Shown here piece after piece: positions 40,608 through 49,046 of a stretch of 64,000 bases of DNA; position 1 is the stretch's first letter; every line of letters starts with the position of its first letter. The notes beneath the pieces were generated by a model. It had not been told where the DNA came from and did not search any database. It was given only the letters and a program-made list of their open reading frames with translations. The stretch lies in assembly GCF_001598555.1 (NCBI RefSeq), contig NZ_BCZE01000037.1, forward strand, positions 1 through 64,000, written 5' to 3'. The DNA is from Novosphingobium rosa NBRC 15208. GTDB lineage: Bacteria > Pseudomonadota > Alphaproteobacteria > Sphingomonadales > Sphingomonadaceae. A program made the position numbers and the translations under genes.

Positions 40608-41500
40608 GCTGTTGCATCACCGCTGGGTTGAAGCGCTGCCTGCTGGCGGCGCTGCCTGTAGGCTTCGATCAGGGGCTGGAAGGGAAAGATCATCTGCTCG
40701 CGGATGGTCAGGCGCTTACGGTCGTCCTGGCCCACGATGCTGGCTTCACCGCTGCGGAAGGTGCCGAAGATACGGTCGATCAGGATCAGCGAATTGCCGT
40801 AATTGCAGCGGGTGCTCTCATAATCGGTCGAGTGGTGCAGGCTGTGATGCTGGATGGTGGTGAAGAAGAAGGAATAGAACCACGGCGGATCGGCGCGCAC
40901 ATTGGCATGGGCGAAGGTGGACACCACCGTCATCACGCCAAAGGCGCAGAAGAGGGCCTTTTCCTGAAGATCGAACAGGGCCAGCACGCTCAGGCTGATG
41001 AGGAACAGCTCGATCGGATTGCCCACCGCGCCCTTGGCCGCATTGAGCTGGGTGATGTGGTGATGCGGCGCATGAACCAGCCAGAAAGGCAGCTTGTTGT
41101 GCATCAGGCGATGCATCCAGTACTGGCCGAATTCCACGATAAAGACCGCCAGCGCCACCTGCGCCAGAAAGGGCATATGCTCGGCCCATGGCGTGGTGAT
41201 GCCCAGCGCAAGCTTGAGATCCTTCAGCGGTGTTTTGGTCAGGAAATCGGAGGCGCGTTCGATCGCTGTCGCGCTCAGCACCACGTAGAAAAGGTCGGTG
41301 AAGAACTCCCGCCAGTTCATGCGCCAGCCGGCGTGCCGCTCATGCACGAATTCCAGCCCCAGCACGATCACGGTGATCAGCGGGCTCATCACGATGATGG
41401 TCCAGGAATTCTCGACCAGCGCCTTGGGGCCCATACACCAGAACAAGACCACCATGGCGACCATCGCCGGGGGCACCAGATTGAACAGCCTGTCCTTCAT
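40604..41500 (-). CDS. sterol desaturase / fatty-acid hydroxylase family protein (copy 1)
   Basis: About 298 residues with four membrane segments and the di-iron histidine motifs HRLMH, HAPHHH and HHSLHH. Family members hydroxylate or desaturate fatty acyl chains, sterols, carotenoids or sphingoid bases at the membrane. The start at 41500 (MKDRLFNLVPP) begins the first hydrophobic region; the frame extends upstream without similarity. It is paralogous to 42704-43687 (shared GAVGNP, IDRIFGT/IDRMFGT, IREQM blocks). A 23-bp dyad 105 bp upstream is shared with the other copy. Confidence 0.85.
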   Translation of the reverse strand: MKDRLFNLVPPAMVAMVVLFWCMGPKALVENSWTIIVMSPLITVIVLGLEFVHERHAGWRMNWREFFTDLFYVVLSATAIERASDFLTKTPLKDLKLALGITTPWAEHMPFLAQVALAVFIVEFGQYWMHRLMHNKLPFWLVHAPHHHITQLNAAKGAVGNPIELFLISLSVLALFDLQEKALFCAFGVMTVVSTFAHANVRADPPWFYSFFFTTIQHHSLHHSTDYESTRCNYGNSLILIDRIFGTFRSGEASIVGQDDRKRLTIREQMIFPFQPLIEAYRQRRQQAALQPSGDATA

Positions 41501-41604
41501 ACCGAGTCCCGCCTTGCCGATTCCAGTTTTGAACGCCGCTTTTGTCGTCGGTGGAAGACTGATGCAGGGTGGGTCATCAGGGCAGATGCAAATTTGCGAT
41601 GAAA

Positions 41605-41627
41605 GCCATAGATACACGCTATGCCCC
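41605..41627. promoter_or_regulatory. 23-bp LysR-type operator, site 1
   Basis: The dyad core CATAG-N7-CTATG-like (read GCCATAGATAC and CGCTATGCCCC) is the reverse complement of site 2 at 42593-42615 except for bases at the centre. It lies upstream of hydroxylase copy 1. A perfect palindrome GCAAATTTGC (41588-41597) is adjacent. Confidence 0.7.
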
Positions 41628-41629
41628 CC

Positions 41630-42556
41630 CTAGGATCGGCGCTGCGCGCGGATGCGCCGCACCACTTCATCGAGGAAAAGCTGAGTGGCCGTGTCACGCG
41701 CGGGCTCGGCGCGGGCCAGCAGGAACAGCTCGTAGGATGGCTCGAATTCGGTGTGGAGCATCGGCCACAGCTTGCGCTTGGCCACCTCATCCTCCACCGC
41801 CATGATCGGCAGAAAGCCGATGCCCACGCCCTGCAGGATCAGGCGCCGCGCCTCATTGATGTCCTCGGCCATGCCGCTGACCTTCTTGCCCAGCCGATAG
41901 CGGCGGCGCAATTGGGTGATGGTCTCGATTTCGTCCTCGCCGGTGAGGACGAAGCCTTCATCCTTCAATTCGTTGAGGCGACCGACGCGATAGCCGAAAA
42001 GGCGGTGGTTGCGCGCGCAGTACAATTGCTGGCGTTCGGTGAACAGCGGCTCATAGATCAGCGAGCCGCGCACATTGTGGTCATAGCCCACGCCGATCTC
42101 CACCTCGCCCTGCTCGATGGCGTCGAGCACCTGCCGCCAGGGCGAGACGCGGATTTCGATATGGATGTCGGGATTGCGGACATGGAAGCTGGCGATGGCC
42201 TCGTCGAATTCGGGCGAGACCAGGCCCGAGATGATCTGGATGCGCACGATGCCTTCCACCCGCTTGGTGGCCTGGGCGATCTGATGCGGCATCATCCGCG
42301 CCGATTCGAGCATATCCTCGCACAGCGTCATCATTGCGCGGCCAGCCGTGGTCATCTCGACGCCGGTGGCGGTACGGTGAAGCAGCGTGGCGCCGACGCT
42401 TTCCTCCAGGCGTTTGAGCGCCGCGCTGATGCTGGGCTGCTGCCGGTTGAGCTGGCGCGCCGCGGCGCCGATGCCGCCTGCGCGCACGATGTCCACGAAG
42501 GTGCGCATCAGATTCCAGTCGACGCGGCTGGCGAATTTCTTGTCACTGATCGGCAT
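41630..42556 (-). CDS. LysR-family regulator of the hydroxylase genes
   Basis: 308 residues. The HTH region has DWNLMRTFVDIVRAGGIGAA and QPSISAALKRLEESVGATLL; the effector domain follows with a conserved VEIGVGYD segment. The start at 42556 (MPISDKKF) is where similarity begins. It sits between two paralogous fatty-acid-hydroxylase-type genes, and both flanking intergenic regions contain nearly the same 23-bp dyad (41605-41627; 42593-42615). It therefore probably controls both and itself. Confidence 0.87.
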   Translation of the reverse strand: MPISDKKFASRVDWNLMRTFVDIVRAGGIGAAARQLNRQQPSISAALKRLEESVGATLLHRTATGVEMTTAGRAMMTLCEDMLESARMMPHQIAQATKRVEGIVRIQIISGLVSPEFDEAIASFHVRNPDIHIEIRVSPWRQVLDAIEQGEVEIGVGYDHNVRGSLIYEPLFTERQQLYCARNHRLFGYRVGRLNELKDEGFVLTGEDEIETITQLRRRYRLGKKVSGMAEDINEARRLILQGVGIGFLPIMAVEDEVAKRKLWPMLHTEFEPSYELFLLARAEPARDTATQLFLDEVVRRIRAQRRS

Positions 42557-42592
42557 GGGCGGAAAGTCGCGCAAATCCTCGCGCGATGCACT

Positions 42593-42615
42593 GGGGCATA
42601 GAGCGTATCTATGGC
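42593..42615. promoter_or_regulatory. 23-bp LysR-type operator, site 2
   Basis: GGGGCATAGAGCG plus TATCTATGGC; it matches the reverse complement of site 1 in all but a few central bases. It lies in the divergent region between the LysR start (42556) and hydroxylase copy 2 (42704). Confidence 0.7.
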
Positions 42616-42703
42616 CTGCATAAGATATTGGCCTCTGGCGTGATGGGGGGGCTTTTATGAAGCTGCCGCCCCATGGTGAGGCCAAAATCACAAGGAAAGC
42701 CTT

Positions 42704-43687
42704 ATGGAAGCGGTTCGTGTCGGCAAAAGGCTGATCGGGGCTCAGGCGCCGGTGACGGTAGGGTGGGAGAACATTCCCCGCGTTGAGGGCGGTCCGCTCA
42801 AGCGCTTTGTCTTCACCTGGTTTCAGCCCACGATGCTCTTCGCGCTGATCCTGTTCTGGTATTATGTGCCCAATTCCATCGCCAAGACCTCCACCGCGGT
42901 GGGGATCGGCATCGGGTTCAAGGTGTTGCTGCTGGGGCTGGAATGGGTCAATCCGCGCCATCGCAGCTGGCGGCTGACCTGGAAGGAGCTGGTGACCGAT
43001 CTGTTCTATGTCGGGCTGGGCTACACGCTGGTGCGGCTGGTGAACGGCTACATCGGCTCGGGCGTGATGACCAAGGCGGTGCAGCATGCTTTCGACTGGG
43101 ACAAATTCACCTGGTTCATGGGGATGCCGCTGCTGGTGCAGGCCTTCCTGATCTCCTTCATCTTCGATTTCGGCCAGTACTGGATGCATCGCGGCATGCA
43201 CAACTGGTATCCGCTGTGGCTGCCCCATTCGGTGCATCACTACATCACCCAGCTCAACATCAACAAGGGCGCGGTGGGCAATCCGGTCGAGATCTTCCTG
43301 ATCGGGCTGGGCGTGGGCGGCTTTTTCGATTTCCTGCCGCGCGCCGCGCTGCTGGCGGGGGCGATCGGCATGGCGGTCAGCACCTATCAGCATATCAATG
43401 TGCGGTTCAACACGCCGCGCTGGTGGCGCTTTGTCTTCAACACCACCGAGCATCACAGCGTGCATCACTCGCAGGATTTCGAGGCCAGCCGCAGCAATTA
43501 TTCCGGCACCTACATTTTCATCGACCGCATGTTCGGCACTTGCGTCGATGGCGAGGCTGAGTTGCTGGGGATGGAAGGCGGCCGCCGCATGTCGATCCGC
43601 GAGCAGATGACCTATCCCTTCACCGAGGGCTGGAAAGCGATCAAGGACCGCTTTTCGCGCCCTGCCGAGGTCATGCCCGCCGAATAA
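42704..43687 (+). CDS. sterol desaturase / fatty-acid hydroxylase family protein (copy 2)
   Basis: 327 residues, four or more membrane segments, His motifs HRGMH, HSVHHY and HHSVHH in the family order. It is a paralogue of copy 1 with a 30-residue N-terminal extension. AAGGAAAG precedes the ATG. It is divergent from LysR, with the operator dyad between. It probably introduces a hydroxyl or double bond into the same lipid class as copy 1, at another position or under other conditions (inference). Confidence 0.85.
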   Translation: MEAVRVGKRLIGAQAPVTVGWENIPRVEGGPLKRFVFTWFQPTMLFALILFWYYVPNSIAKTSTAVGIGIGFKVLLLGLEWVNPRHRSWRLTWKELVTDLFYVGLGYTLVRLVNGYIGSGVMTKAVQHAFDWDKFTWFMGMPLLVQAFLISFIFDFGQYWMHRGMHNWYPLWLPHSVHHYITQLNINKGAVGNPVEIFLIGLGVGGFFDFLPRAALLAGAIGMAVSTYQHINVRFNTPRWWRFVFNTTEHHSVHHSQDFEASRSNYSGTYIFIDRMFGTCVDGEAELLGMEGGRRMSIREQMTYPFTEGWKAIKDRFSRPAEVMPAE

Positions 43688-43712
43688 GGCGCAATTTGGA
43701 AGGGTTTCTGCC

Positions 43713-44351
43713 GTGAAAGCGCATTGGATCGACTGGATATGGCATGTTCGGGGCAGCCTGCCGCTGGCCCCCGGGCAATCGGGCGAGGAGGCCTTCGGTC
43801 GGCTCGATCCGCTGTTCCGCCAGGGTGGCACCACGCGCTCGCGCATCGGCGACACGCTGACCTTCACCAAGAAGGATCAGGCCGCGCAGGACAGCATGTC
43901 GGTGTTCGATGGCGGCGTGCTGCAGATCCGGGATGGCGTGGTCGGGCCGGTGCTGCATTACCGTCTGGCCAGCCGGGCGCTGCTGTTTTGCTTTCTTGCG
44001 CCACTGCTGTTTCTGGCCTTTGCGCAATTGACCGTCGCGCTTGGCCGGTGGGAGAAACCGGCGGCTCAGGCCGCAGGCGCTCACAAGCAGCAGAAGAAGC
44101 TGGTGGAACTGCCGCAGAACCCCATCGATAAGATGCTGGGCAGCCCCGCTCCTGAAAAGCCGAAGCCGGACGGCAAGGACGGCGAAGACGATAAGAAGAA
44201 GGCTTCGCCTACGTCCGCCTATGTGTTCGCAGCGATGTTTGCGGTGCTTTATGTCGTTGGGCGGGTTCTGGAAGGCAGGTTGGTCAGATCCTTGTTCAGA
44301 AAAGAGCTGCTTGGGACGGGTGATCAACCACCTATGGCGTTAGCAGGTTGA
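43713..44351 (+). CDS. membrane protein of unknown function
   Basis: 212 residues. A soluble N-terminal domain (GRLDPLFRQGGTTRSRIGDTL; residues 25-85) is followed by a membrane helix (LLFCFLAPLLFLAFAQLTVAL), a charged Lys/Asp/Glu-rich linker (PKPDGKDGEDDKKKA) and a second membrane helix (AYVFAAMFAVLYVVG). I recognise no family. It begins 25 bp after hydroxylase copy 2 on the same strand, so it is probably co-transcribed and perhaps an accessory of it. Confidence 0.65.
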   Translation: MKAHWIDWIWHVRGSLPLAPGQSGEEAFGRLDPLFRQGGTTRSRIGDTLTFTKKDQAAQDSMSVFDGGVLQIRDGVVGPVLHYRLASRALLFCFLAPLLFLAFAQLTVALGRWEKPAAQAAGAHKQQKKLVELPQNPIDKMLGSPAPEKPKPDGKDGEDDKKKASPTSAYVFAAMFAVLYVVGRVLEGRLVRSLFRKELLGTGDQPPMALAG

Positions 44352-44622
44352 CGAAAGAGGTCGCCCCACTCACTGTCACAGACGTTCGACGCCTCGACGC
44401 AGTTTCCGTCGCTTGCGCTTGATGGATGACATCGCGGCCAGGCGGCGGCTTTAGCGGCGCCAAAGGCCCGATGTGCGAAAGGCTCTGAGCGGGTCTGATC
44501 GGAGGTTCGGCCCGGTTCACCGCATCCTGTACCTTGGTCCTATCGCGGCTTCTTCCACATCGGTTAGCATGCGAATCCCGGCAGCCAACATGCCGAGGAT
44601 AAAACAATCAAGGAGAGTGCAT

Positions 44623-44706
44623 ATGAAGTGGAAGACGCCCAAAATCCGCGAAATCGTGCTCGGCGCCGAGATCAATTGTTATGCCTCCGCGGAGCTGCCT
44701 GCCTAA
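44623..44706 (+). CDS. pqqA: PQQ precursor peptide PqqA
   Basis: A 27-residue peptide, MKWKTPKIREIVLGAEINCY followed by ASAELPA. The two residues joined to make PQQ, Glu16 and Tyr20, are in the invariant E-x3-Y arrangement (EINCY). AAGGAGAG lies 5 nt before the ATG. It is substrate for PqqE (C-C crosslink), presented by PqqD, then excised by a peptidase. It is located directly upstream of pqqB and in the same order as in classical clusters. Confidence 0.97.
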   Translation: MKWKTPKIREIVLGAEINCYASAELPA

Positions 44707-44715
44707 GCCCCCTCG

Positions 44716-45618
44716 GTGAGGATCATCACGCTGGGGGCGGCGGCCGGCGGCGGCTTCCCCCAATGGAATTCGCATGGGGCAGGGTGCCGGCGGGCGCGCG
44801 CCGGAGATCCAGCCGCTTTGGCGCGCACGCAGGCCAGCATTGCTGTGAGCGGCGATGGCGAGGGTTGGTTTATCATCAACGCCTCGCCGGATTTGCGGCA
44901 GCAAATCAACGCCACGCCTGCGCTGCATCCCCGGCAGGGATTGCGCCATTCGCCGATTGGCGGGGTGGTGCTGACGGGCGGCGATGTGGATGTGATCGCG
45001 GGTTTGCTGACGCTGCGTGAGCGGCAGGCCTTCGCGCTGCACGCCACCTCGCGCATTCACGCCGTGCTGGACGCCAACCCGATCTTCGAGGTGCTGGCCC
45101 GCGATGTGGTGGCGCGCCCGGTTCAGGCGCTGGACCGGCCTTTCGCGCTGGATAAGCATCTGATCGCAAACCTGTTCGCCGTGCCCGGCAAGGTGCCGCT
45201 CTATCTGGAAAGCGGGGTTGAGCCGCCGCCCATCGTGGTGGACGACACCACTGTCGGTCTGGAGATCACGGCTGGTTCGAAACGGCTGGTCTATATCCCC
45301 GGCTGCGCGGCGATGACGCCCGAGCTGAAAGCCCGGATCGCGGGCGCGGATCTGCTGTTTTTCGATGGCACGCTCTGGCGCGATGACGAGATGGTTGCCG
45401 CAGGCCTCGGCCCCAAGACCGGTCTGCGGATGGGGCATATGAGCCTCTCCGGGCCAGAGGGGACGATGGCTGCCTTCAGCGATGTGCCGGTGGGGCAGAA
45501 GGTCGCTTTGCATATCAACAACAGCAATCCGGTGCTGCTGGCCGACAGCGCCGAGCGCGCCACGATCGAAGCCGCAGGCTGGCGCGTGGCCGAGGATGGC
45601 ATGGAGTTTACCCTATGA
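44716..45618 (+). CDS. pqqB: PqqB, PQQ biosynthesis MBL-fold protein
   Basis: 300 residues, full length. It begins (GTG at 44716) MRIITLGAAAGGGFPQWNSHG, the PqqB signature, and belongs to the metallo-beta-lactamase fold with altered metal ligands. PqqB is reported to act as a hydroxylase of the Glu-Tyr intermediate. It starts 9 nt after the pqqA stop without a strong ribosome site, so it is probably coupled to pqqA. Its TGA overlaps the pqqC ATG. Confidence 0.97.
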   Translation: MRIITLGAAAGGGFPQWNSHGAGCRRARAGDPAALARTQASIAVSGDGEGWFIINASPDLRQQINATPALHPRQGLRHSPIGGVVLTGGDVDVIAGLLTLRERQAFALHATSRIHAVLDANPIFEVLARDVVARPVQALDRPFALDKHLIANLFAVPGKVPLYLESGVEPPPIVVDDTTVGLEITAGSKRLVYIPGCAAMTPELKARIAGADLLFFDGTLWRDDEMVAAGLGPKTGLRMGHMSLSGPEGTMAAFSDVPVGQKVALHINNSNPVLLADSAERATIEAAGWRVAEDGMEFTL

Positions 45619-46346
45619 CGACCCTGCTGTCCGCCGAAGAGCTGGAAGCCGCCCTGCGCCAGATCGGCGCCGAGCGCTACCATATCCACCACCCCTTCCA
45701 CCGCCTGCTGCATGACGGCAAGTTGAGCCTTGCGCAGGTTCAGGCCTGGGCGCTCAACCGCTATTACTATCAGGCCTTGATCCCGGCCAAGGACGCCATT
45801 TTGATGGCGCGCCTGCCCACCGCCGGGCAGCGCCGCGAATGGCGACGCCGCATCGAGGACCACGATGGCGATGGAGACAAACCCGGCGGCATCGAACGCT
45901 GGCTGAAGCTGGCCGAGGGCGTCGGGCTTGATCGCGCCATGGTGGAAAGCGCCGCGCTGATCCTGCCCGAAACGCGTTTCGCGGTGGATGCCTATCTCCA
46001 TTTCGTGCGGGATCGTTCGTTGCTGGAGGCGGTGGCTTCCTCGCTGACCGAACTCTTCTCGCCGCAGGTCATCGCCGAGCGGGTTTCGGGCATGCTGGCC
46101 CATTACGATTTTATCCAGCCCGAAACCTTGGCCTATTTCACCCCGCGCCTGACGCAAGCGCCTCAGGACAGTGCATGGGCGCTGGCCTATGTGAAGGAGC
46201 ATGCCGATACGGCCGAAAAGCAGCAGGCGGTGCTGGGCGCGCTGCGCTTCAAATGCGATGTTCTGTGGTGCCAGCTGGATGGGCTTTATCTGGCCTATGT
46301 CGCGCCGGGGATGATCCCACCGGGCGCCTTTGCGCCGCAGGTTTGA
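45615..46346 (+). CDS. pqqC: PqqC, pyrroloquinoline-quinone synthase
   Basis: 243 residues, the normal length for this cofactorless oxidase that performs the final ring closure and eight-electron oxidation to PQQ. Recognisable blocks: YHIHHPFHRLLHDGKL, NRYYYQ, IPAKDAI, RRIEDHDGD and ILPETRFAVDAYLHF; the all-helical fold and the His/Tyr/Arg active-site residues appear intact. It overlaps pqqB by ATGA. Confidence 0.97.
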   Translation: MTTLLSAEELEAALRQIGAERYHIHHPFHRLLHDGKLSLAQVQAWALNRYYYQALIPAKDAILMARLPTAGQRREWRRRIEDHDGDGDKPGGIERWLKLAEGVGLDRAMVESAALILPETRFAVDAYLHFVRDRSLLEAVASSLTELFSPQVIAERVSGMLAHYDFIQPETLAYFTPRLTQAPQDSAWALAYVKEHADTAEKQQAVLGALRFKCDVLWCQLDGLYLAYVAPGMIPPGAFAPQV

Positions 46347-46349
46347 GGG

Positions 46350-46622
46350 GTGGGGGCCGTCAGCGATGTGCCCGCCTTCCGGCGCGGCGTGAAATTCCGC
46401 TTCGACAGCGTGCGCGACAGCTGGGTGCTGCTGGCCCCGGAAAAGCTGTTCATGCCCGATGACATCGCGGTGGAGATCCTGAAGCTGGTCGATGGCGAGC
46501 GCGCCATCAAGGCCATCGTCGATGATCTGGCCACCCGTTTCGATGCCCCGCGCGGGGAGATCGAGGCCGATGTGATCGCCACGCTCGATGATCTTTCGGC
46601 CAGGGGAGCCATCCAGCTATGA
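46350..46622 (+). CDS. pqqD: PqqD, PqqA-binding chaperone (RiPP recognition element)
   Basis: 90 residues of the PqqD winged-helix-like family (PAFRRGVKFRFDSVRDSWVL; AVEILKLVDG). It binds the PqqA peptide and presents it to PqqE. The start is GTG at 46350, 3 nt after the pqqC stop with a GAGGGG stretch across the junction. Its stop overlaps the pqqE start by ATGA. Confidence 0.95.
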   Translation: MGAVSDVPAFRRGVKFRFDSVRDSWVLLAPEKLFMPDDIAVEILKLVDGERAIKAIVDDLATRFDAPRGEIEADVIATLDDLSARGAIQL

Positions 46623-47704
46623 CCATGCCTGCGCCGCCGATGGGGTTGATCGCGGAACTCACGCATCGCTGCCCGCTGCAATGCGCCTATTGCTCCAACC
46701 CGCTGCGGATGGATGCGCCCAAATCGGAACTTTCCACCGATGACTGGAAGCATGTGCTGGATCAGGCGGCTCGGATCGGCATTCTGCAGGTCCATTTCTC
46801 CGGCGGCGAGCCCATGGCGCGGCGCGATCTGCCCGAACTGATCGCCCATGCGGCGGGGGCGGGGCTTTACACCAATGTCATCACCTCGGGCGTGCTGCTG
46901 AGCGATGCGGCGATGGACGGGTTGATGGCGGCGGGCGTCGATCATGTGCAACTCAGCTTTCAGGACGTCGATCCGCAGAAGGCCGATCATGACGGCGGCT
47001 ATCGCGGCGGCCATGCCAGGAAACTGGAAGCGGCGCGCCGTATCCGCGATTCCGGCCTGCCGCTGACCGCCAATTTCGTGATCCACAAGCGGAACATCGC
47101 CCGCGTCGCGGCGATGATCGCTCTGGGGGAGGCGTTGGGCGCCGAGCGGATGGAAATCGCCCATACCCAATATTACGGTTGGGCGCTGCTCAACCGCGAT
47201 GCGCTGCTGCCCAGCCGCGAACAGCTGGATTTCGCCACCGCCGTGGTCGAGGCTGCCCGCGCAAGGTTGAAGGGCCGGATCGCCATCGATTATGTGGTGC
47301 CCGATTATCACGCTGCCCGGCCCAAGGCCTGCATGGGTGGCTGGGGAAACCGTTTCATCAACATCTCGCCCTCGGGCAAGGCGCTGCCCTGCCATGCGGC
47401 GGAGACCTTGCCCGGCTTCACCTTTCCCTCGGTGAAGGAGGCGTCTCTGGCCGAAATCTGGCTGGGATCGGACGCTTTCAATCGCTTTCGCGGCACCGGC
47501 TGGATGCCCGAAACCTGCCGCAGCTGCGACCGGCGCGAGATCGACTGGGGCGGCTGCCGCTGTCAGGCGCTGGCTCTGGCCGGGGATGCTGCGCAAACCG
47601 ATCCGGCGTGCCACCGCGCACCCGATCATCATCGGATCGAGGAGGCTGTCGCCAAGGCTGCCGCCTCTGAAGCACTGGAACTTGTGCCGCGCAGGATGCA
47701 ATAA
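46619..47704 (+). CDS. pqqE: PqqE, radical SAM PqqA crosslinking enzyme
   Basis: 361 residues. The radical SAM cluster motif C-x3-C-x2-C is CPLQCAYC (18-25), the SAM-binding GGEP is in HFSGGEPMAR, and the C-terminal SPASM domain has the auxiliary-cluster cysteines (CMGGWG; LPCHA; CRSCDRREIDWGGCRC). It joins Glu16 and Tyr20 of PqqA. It overlaps pqqD by ATGA and is followed 6 nt later by the peptidase-like gene. Confidence 0.97.
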   Translation: MTMPAPPMGLIAELTHRCPLQCAYCSNPLRMDAPKSELSTDDWKHVLDQAARIGILQVHFSGGEPMARRDLPELIAHAAGAGLYTNVITSGVLLSDAAMDGLMAAGVDHVQLSFQDVDPQKADHDGGYRGGHARKLEAARRIRDSGLPLTANFVIHKRNIARVAAMIALGEALGAERMEIAHTQYYGWALLNRDALLPSREQLDFATAVVEAARARLKGRIAIDYVVPDYHAARPKACMGGWGNRFINISPSGKALPCHAAETLPGFTFPSVKEASLAEIWLGSDAFNRFRGTGWMPETCRSCDRREIDWGGCRCQALALAGDAAQTDPACHRAPDHHRIEEAVAKAAASEALELVPRRMQ

Positions 47705-47710
47705 GGGCTT

Positions 47711-48673
47711 ATGACGCAGCTTCGCACCTTCTATCCGCCCATCGAACCCTATGAAACCGGCACGCTCGATGTCGGCGACGGCCATGTGATCTATTACGAG
47801 CGCAGCGGCACGCCGGGCGCCAAGCCCGCGGTGTTTCTGCATGGCGGGCCGGGTGGCGGGATTTCGGCCAGGCATCGGCGGCTGTTCGACCCGGAAGCCT
47901 ATGATGTGCTGCTGTTCGATCAGCGCGGCTGTGGCCGCTCGACCCCGCATGCCGGGCTGGAGGCCAACACCACCTGGCATCTGGTCGCCGATATCGAGCG
48001 CTTGCGCGAACTGGCCGGGGTGGACAAGTGGCTGGTGTTCGGCGGTTCATGGGGATCGGCGCTAGGGCTGGCCTATGCTGAAACGCACCCCGAACGCGTG
48101 AGCGAACTGGTGCTGCGTGGTATCTTCACCGTGCGTGAGGCGGAGCTGTCCTGGTATTACCAGTTCGGCGCCTCCGAAGTGCATCCGGAGAAATGGGAGG
48201 CGTTCCTCGCCCCGATCCCGGTGGAAGAGCATGGCGATCTGCGCGCCGCCTATCGCCAGCGCCTGACGGGCGAGAATGAGGCGGAACGGCTTGCCGCCGC
48301 TCAGGCCTGGACCCTGTGGGAAGGCCGCACCCTGACCCTGCTGCCCGATCCGGACACCACCTCCGGCTTTGAAGACCCGCATTTCGCTCTGGCCTTCGCG
48401 CGGATCGAGAACCATTATTTCGTCCATCATGGCTGGCTGGAACCCGACCAGCTGATCCGCGATGCCAGCCGCCTGCGCGGCATTCCCGGCACCATCGTCC
48501 ATGGCCGCTACGATATGGCCTGCCCCACGCGCACCGCCTGGGATCTGCACAAGGCCTGGCCCGAGGCCGAGTTCCATCTGATCGAGGGCGCGGGCCATGC
48601 CTTTTCCGAAGCTGGCATTCTCGACCGGCTGATCCGCGCCACCGATGCTTATGCGGGGTTGCCCGGAGACTGA
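47711..48673 (+). CDS. pip: proline iminopeptidase-like alpha/beta hydrolase
   Basis: 320 residues. Peptidase family S33 features: oxyanion HGGPGGG (44-50), the DQRGCGRSTPH motif, nucleophile S113 in GGSWGSALG, acid in HGRYDMACP and His in EGAGHAF. It releases N-terminal Pro from peptides. The gap to pqqE is 6 bp with AAGGG before the ATG, so it is in the pqq transcript. No pqqF/pqqG protease is present in the window, which makes a role in trimming the PqqA-derived peptide possible but unproven. Confidence 0.9.
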   Translation: MTQLRTFYPPIEPYETGTLDVGDGHVIYYERSGTPGAKPAVFLHGGPGGGISARHRRLFDPEAYDVLLFDQRGCGRSTPHAGLEANTTWHLVADIERLRELAGVDKWLVFGGSWGSALGLAYAETHPERVSELVLRGIFTVREAELSWYYQFGASEVHPEKWEAFLAPIPVEEHGDLRAAYRQRLTGENEAERLAAAQAWTLWEGRTLTLLPDPDTTSGFEDPHFALAFARIENHYFVHHGWLEPDQLIRDASRLRGIPGTIVHGRYDMACPTRTAWDLHKAWPEAEFHLIEGAGHAFSEAGILDRLIRATDAYAGLPGD

Positions 48674-49046
48674 TGGGCGCCGCCTGAGCGGGGAAACCGC
48701 CTCAGCGATTGCCGCGACACATGACGACTCGCGAGGGGGCGGTTGGCGAACCGGCCCCTGATGCATCGCGGCATGGCCCCTCTTGCATGAGCTTTCCCTG
48801 CAAAGGCCTGGCCTCTCGCGGATCATGCGTGATTCGAAGACTTTCGATCATCCTGACCTTGTCGAAATGCGACAGGTAAGGGGAAATTTACCATTGAAGT
48901 ATTAGAGGGCTCGCGCGTTTCGCGGGTTTGCCGGGTCTCTGGCATGCCCGGATGACACGGACATGCATGTCGGCTTGCTGCCGGCAAGAAGATGAAAACA
49001 TTCGGTTGTCTGGGAGACATCAGGCAACAATAACAGGGGTCTGATC
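48674..49046. promoter_or_regulatory. intergenic region before the large TonB receptor
   Basis: No gene seen. A hairpin with arms CTGAGCGG and CCGCCTCAG just after the iminopeptidase stop may end the pqq transcript. Further on, TGTCG-AAATG-CGACA (about 48860-48874) is a small dyad followed by an AT-richer stretch that could hold the receptor's promoter. Confidence 0.35.
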
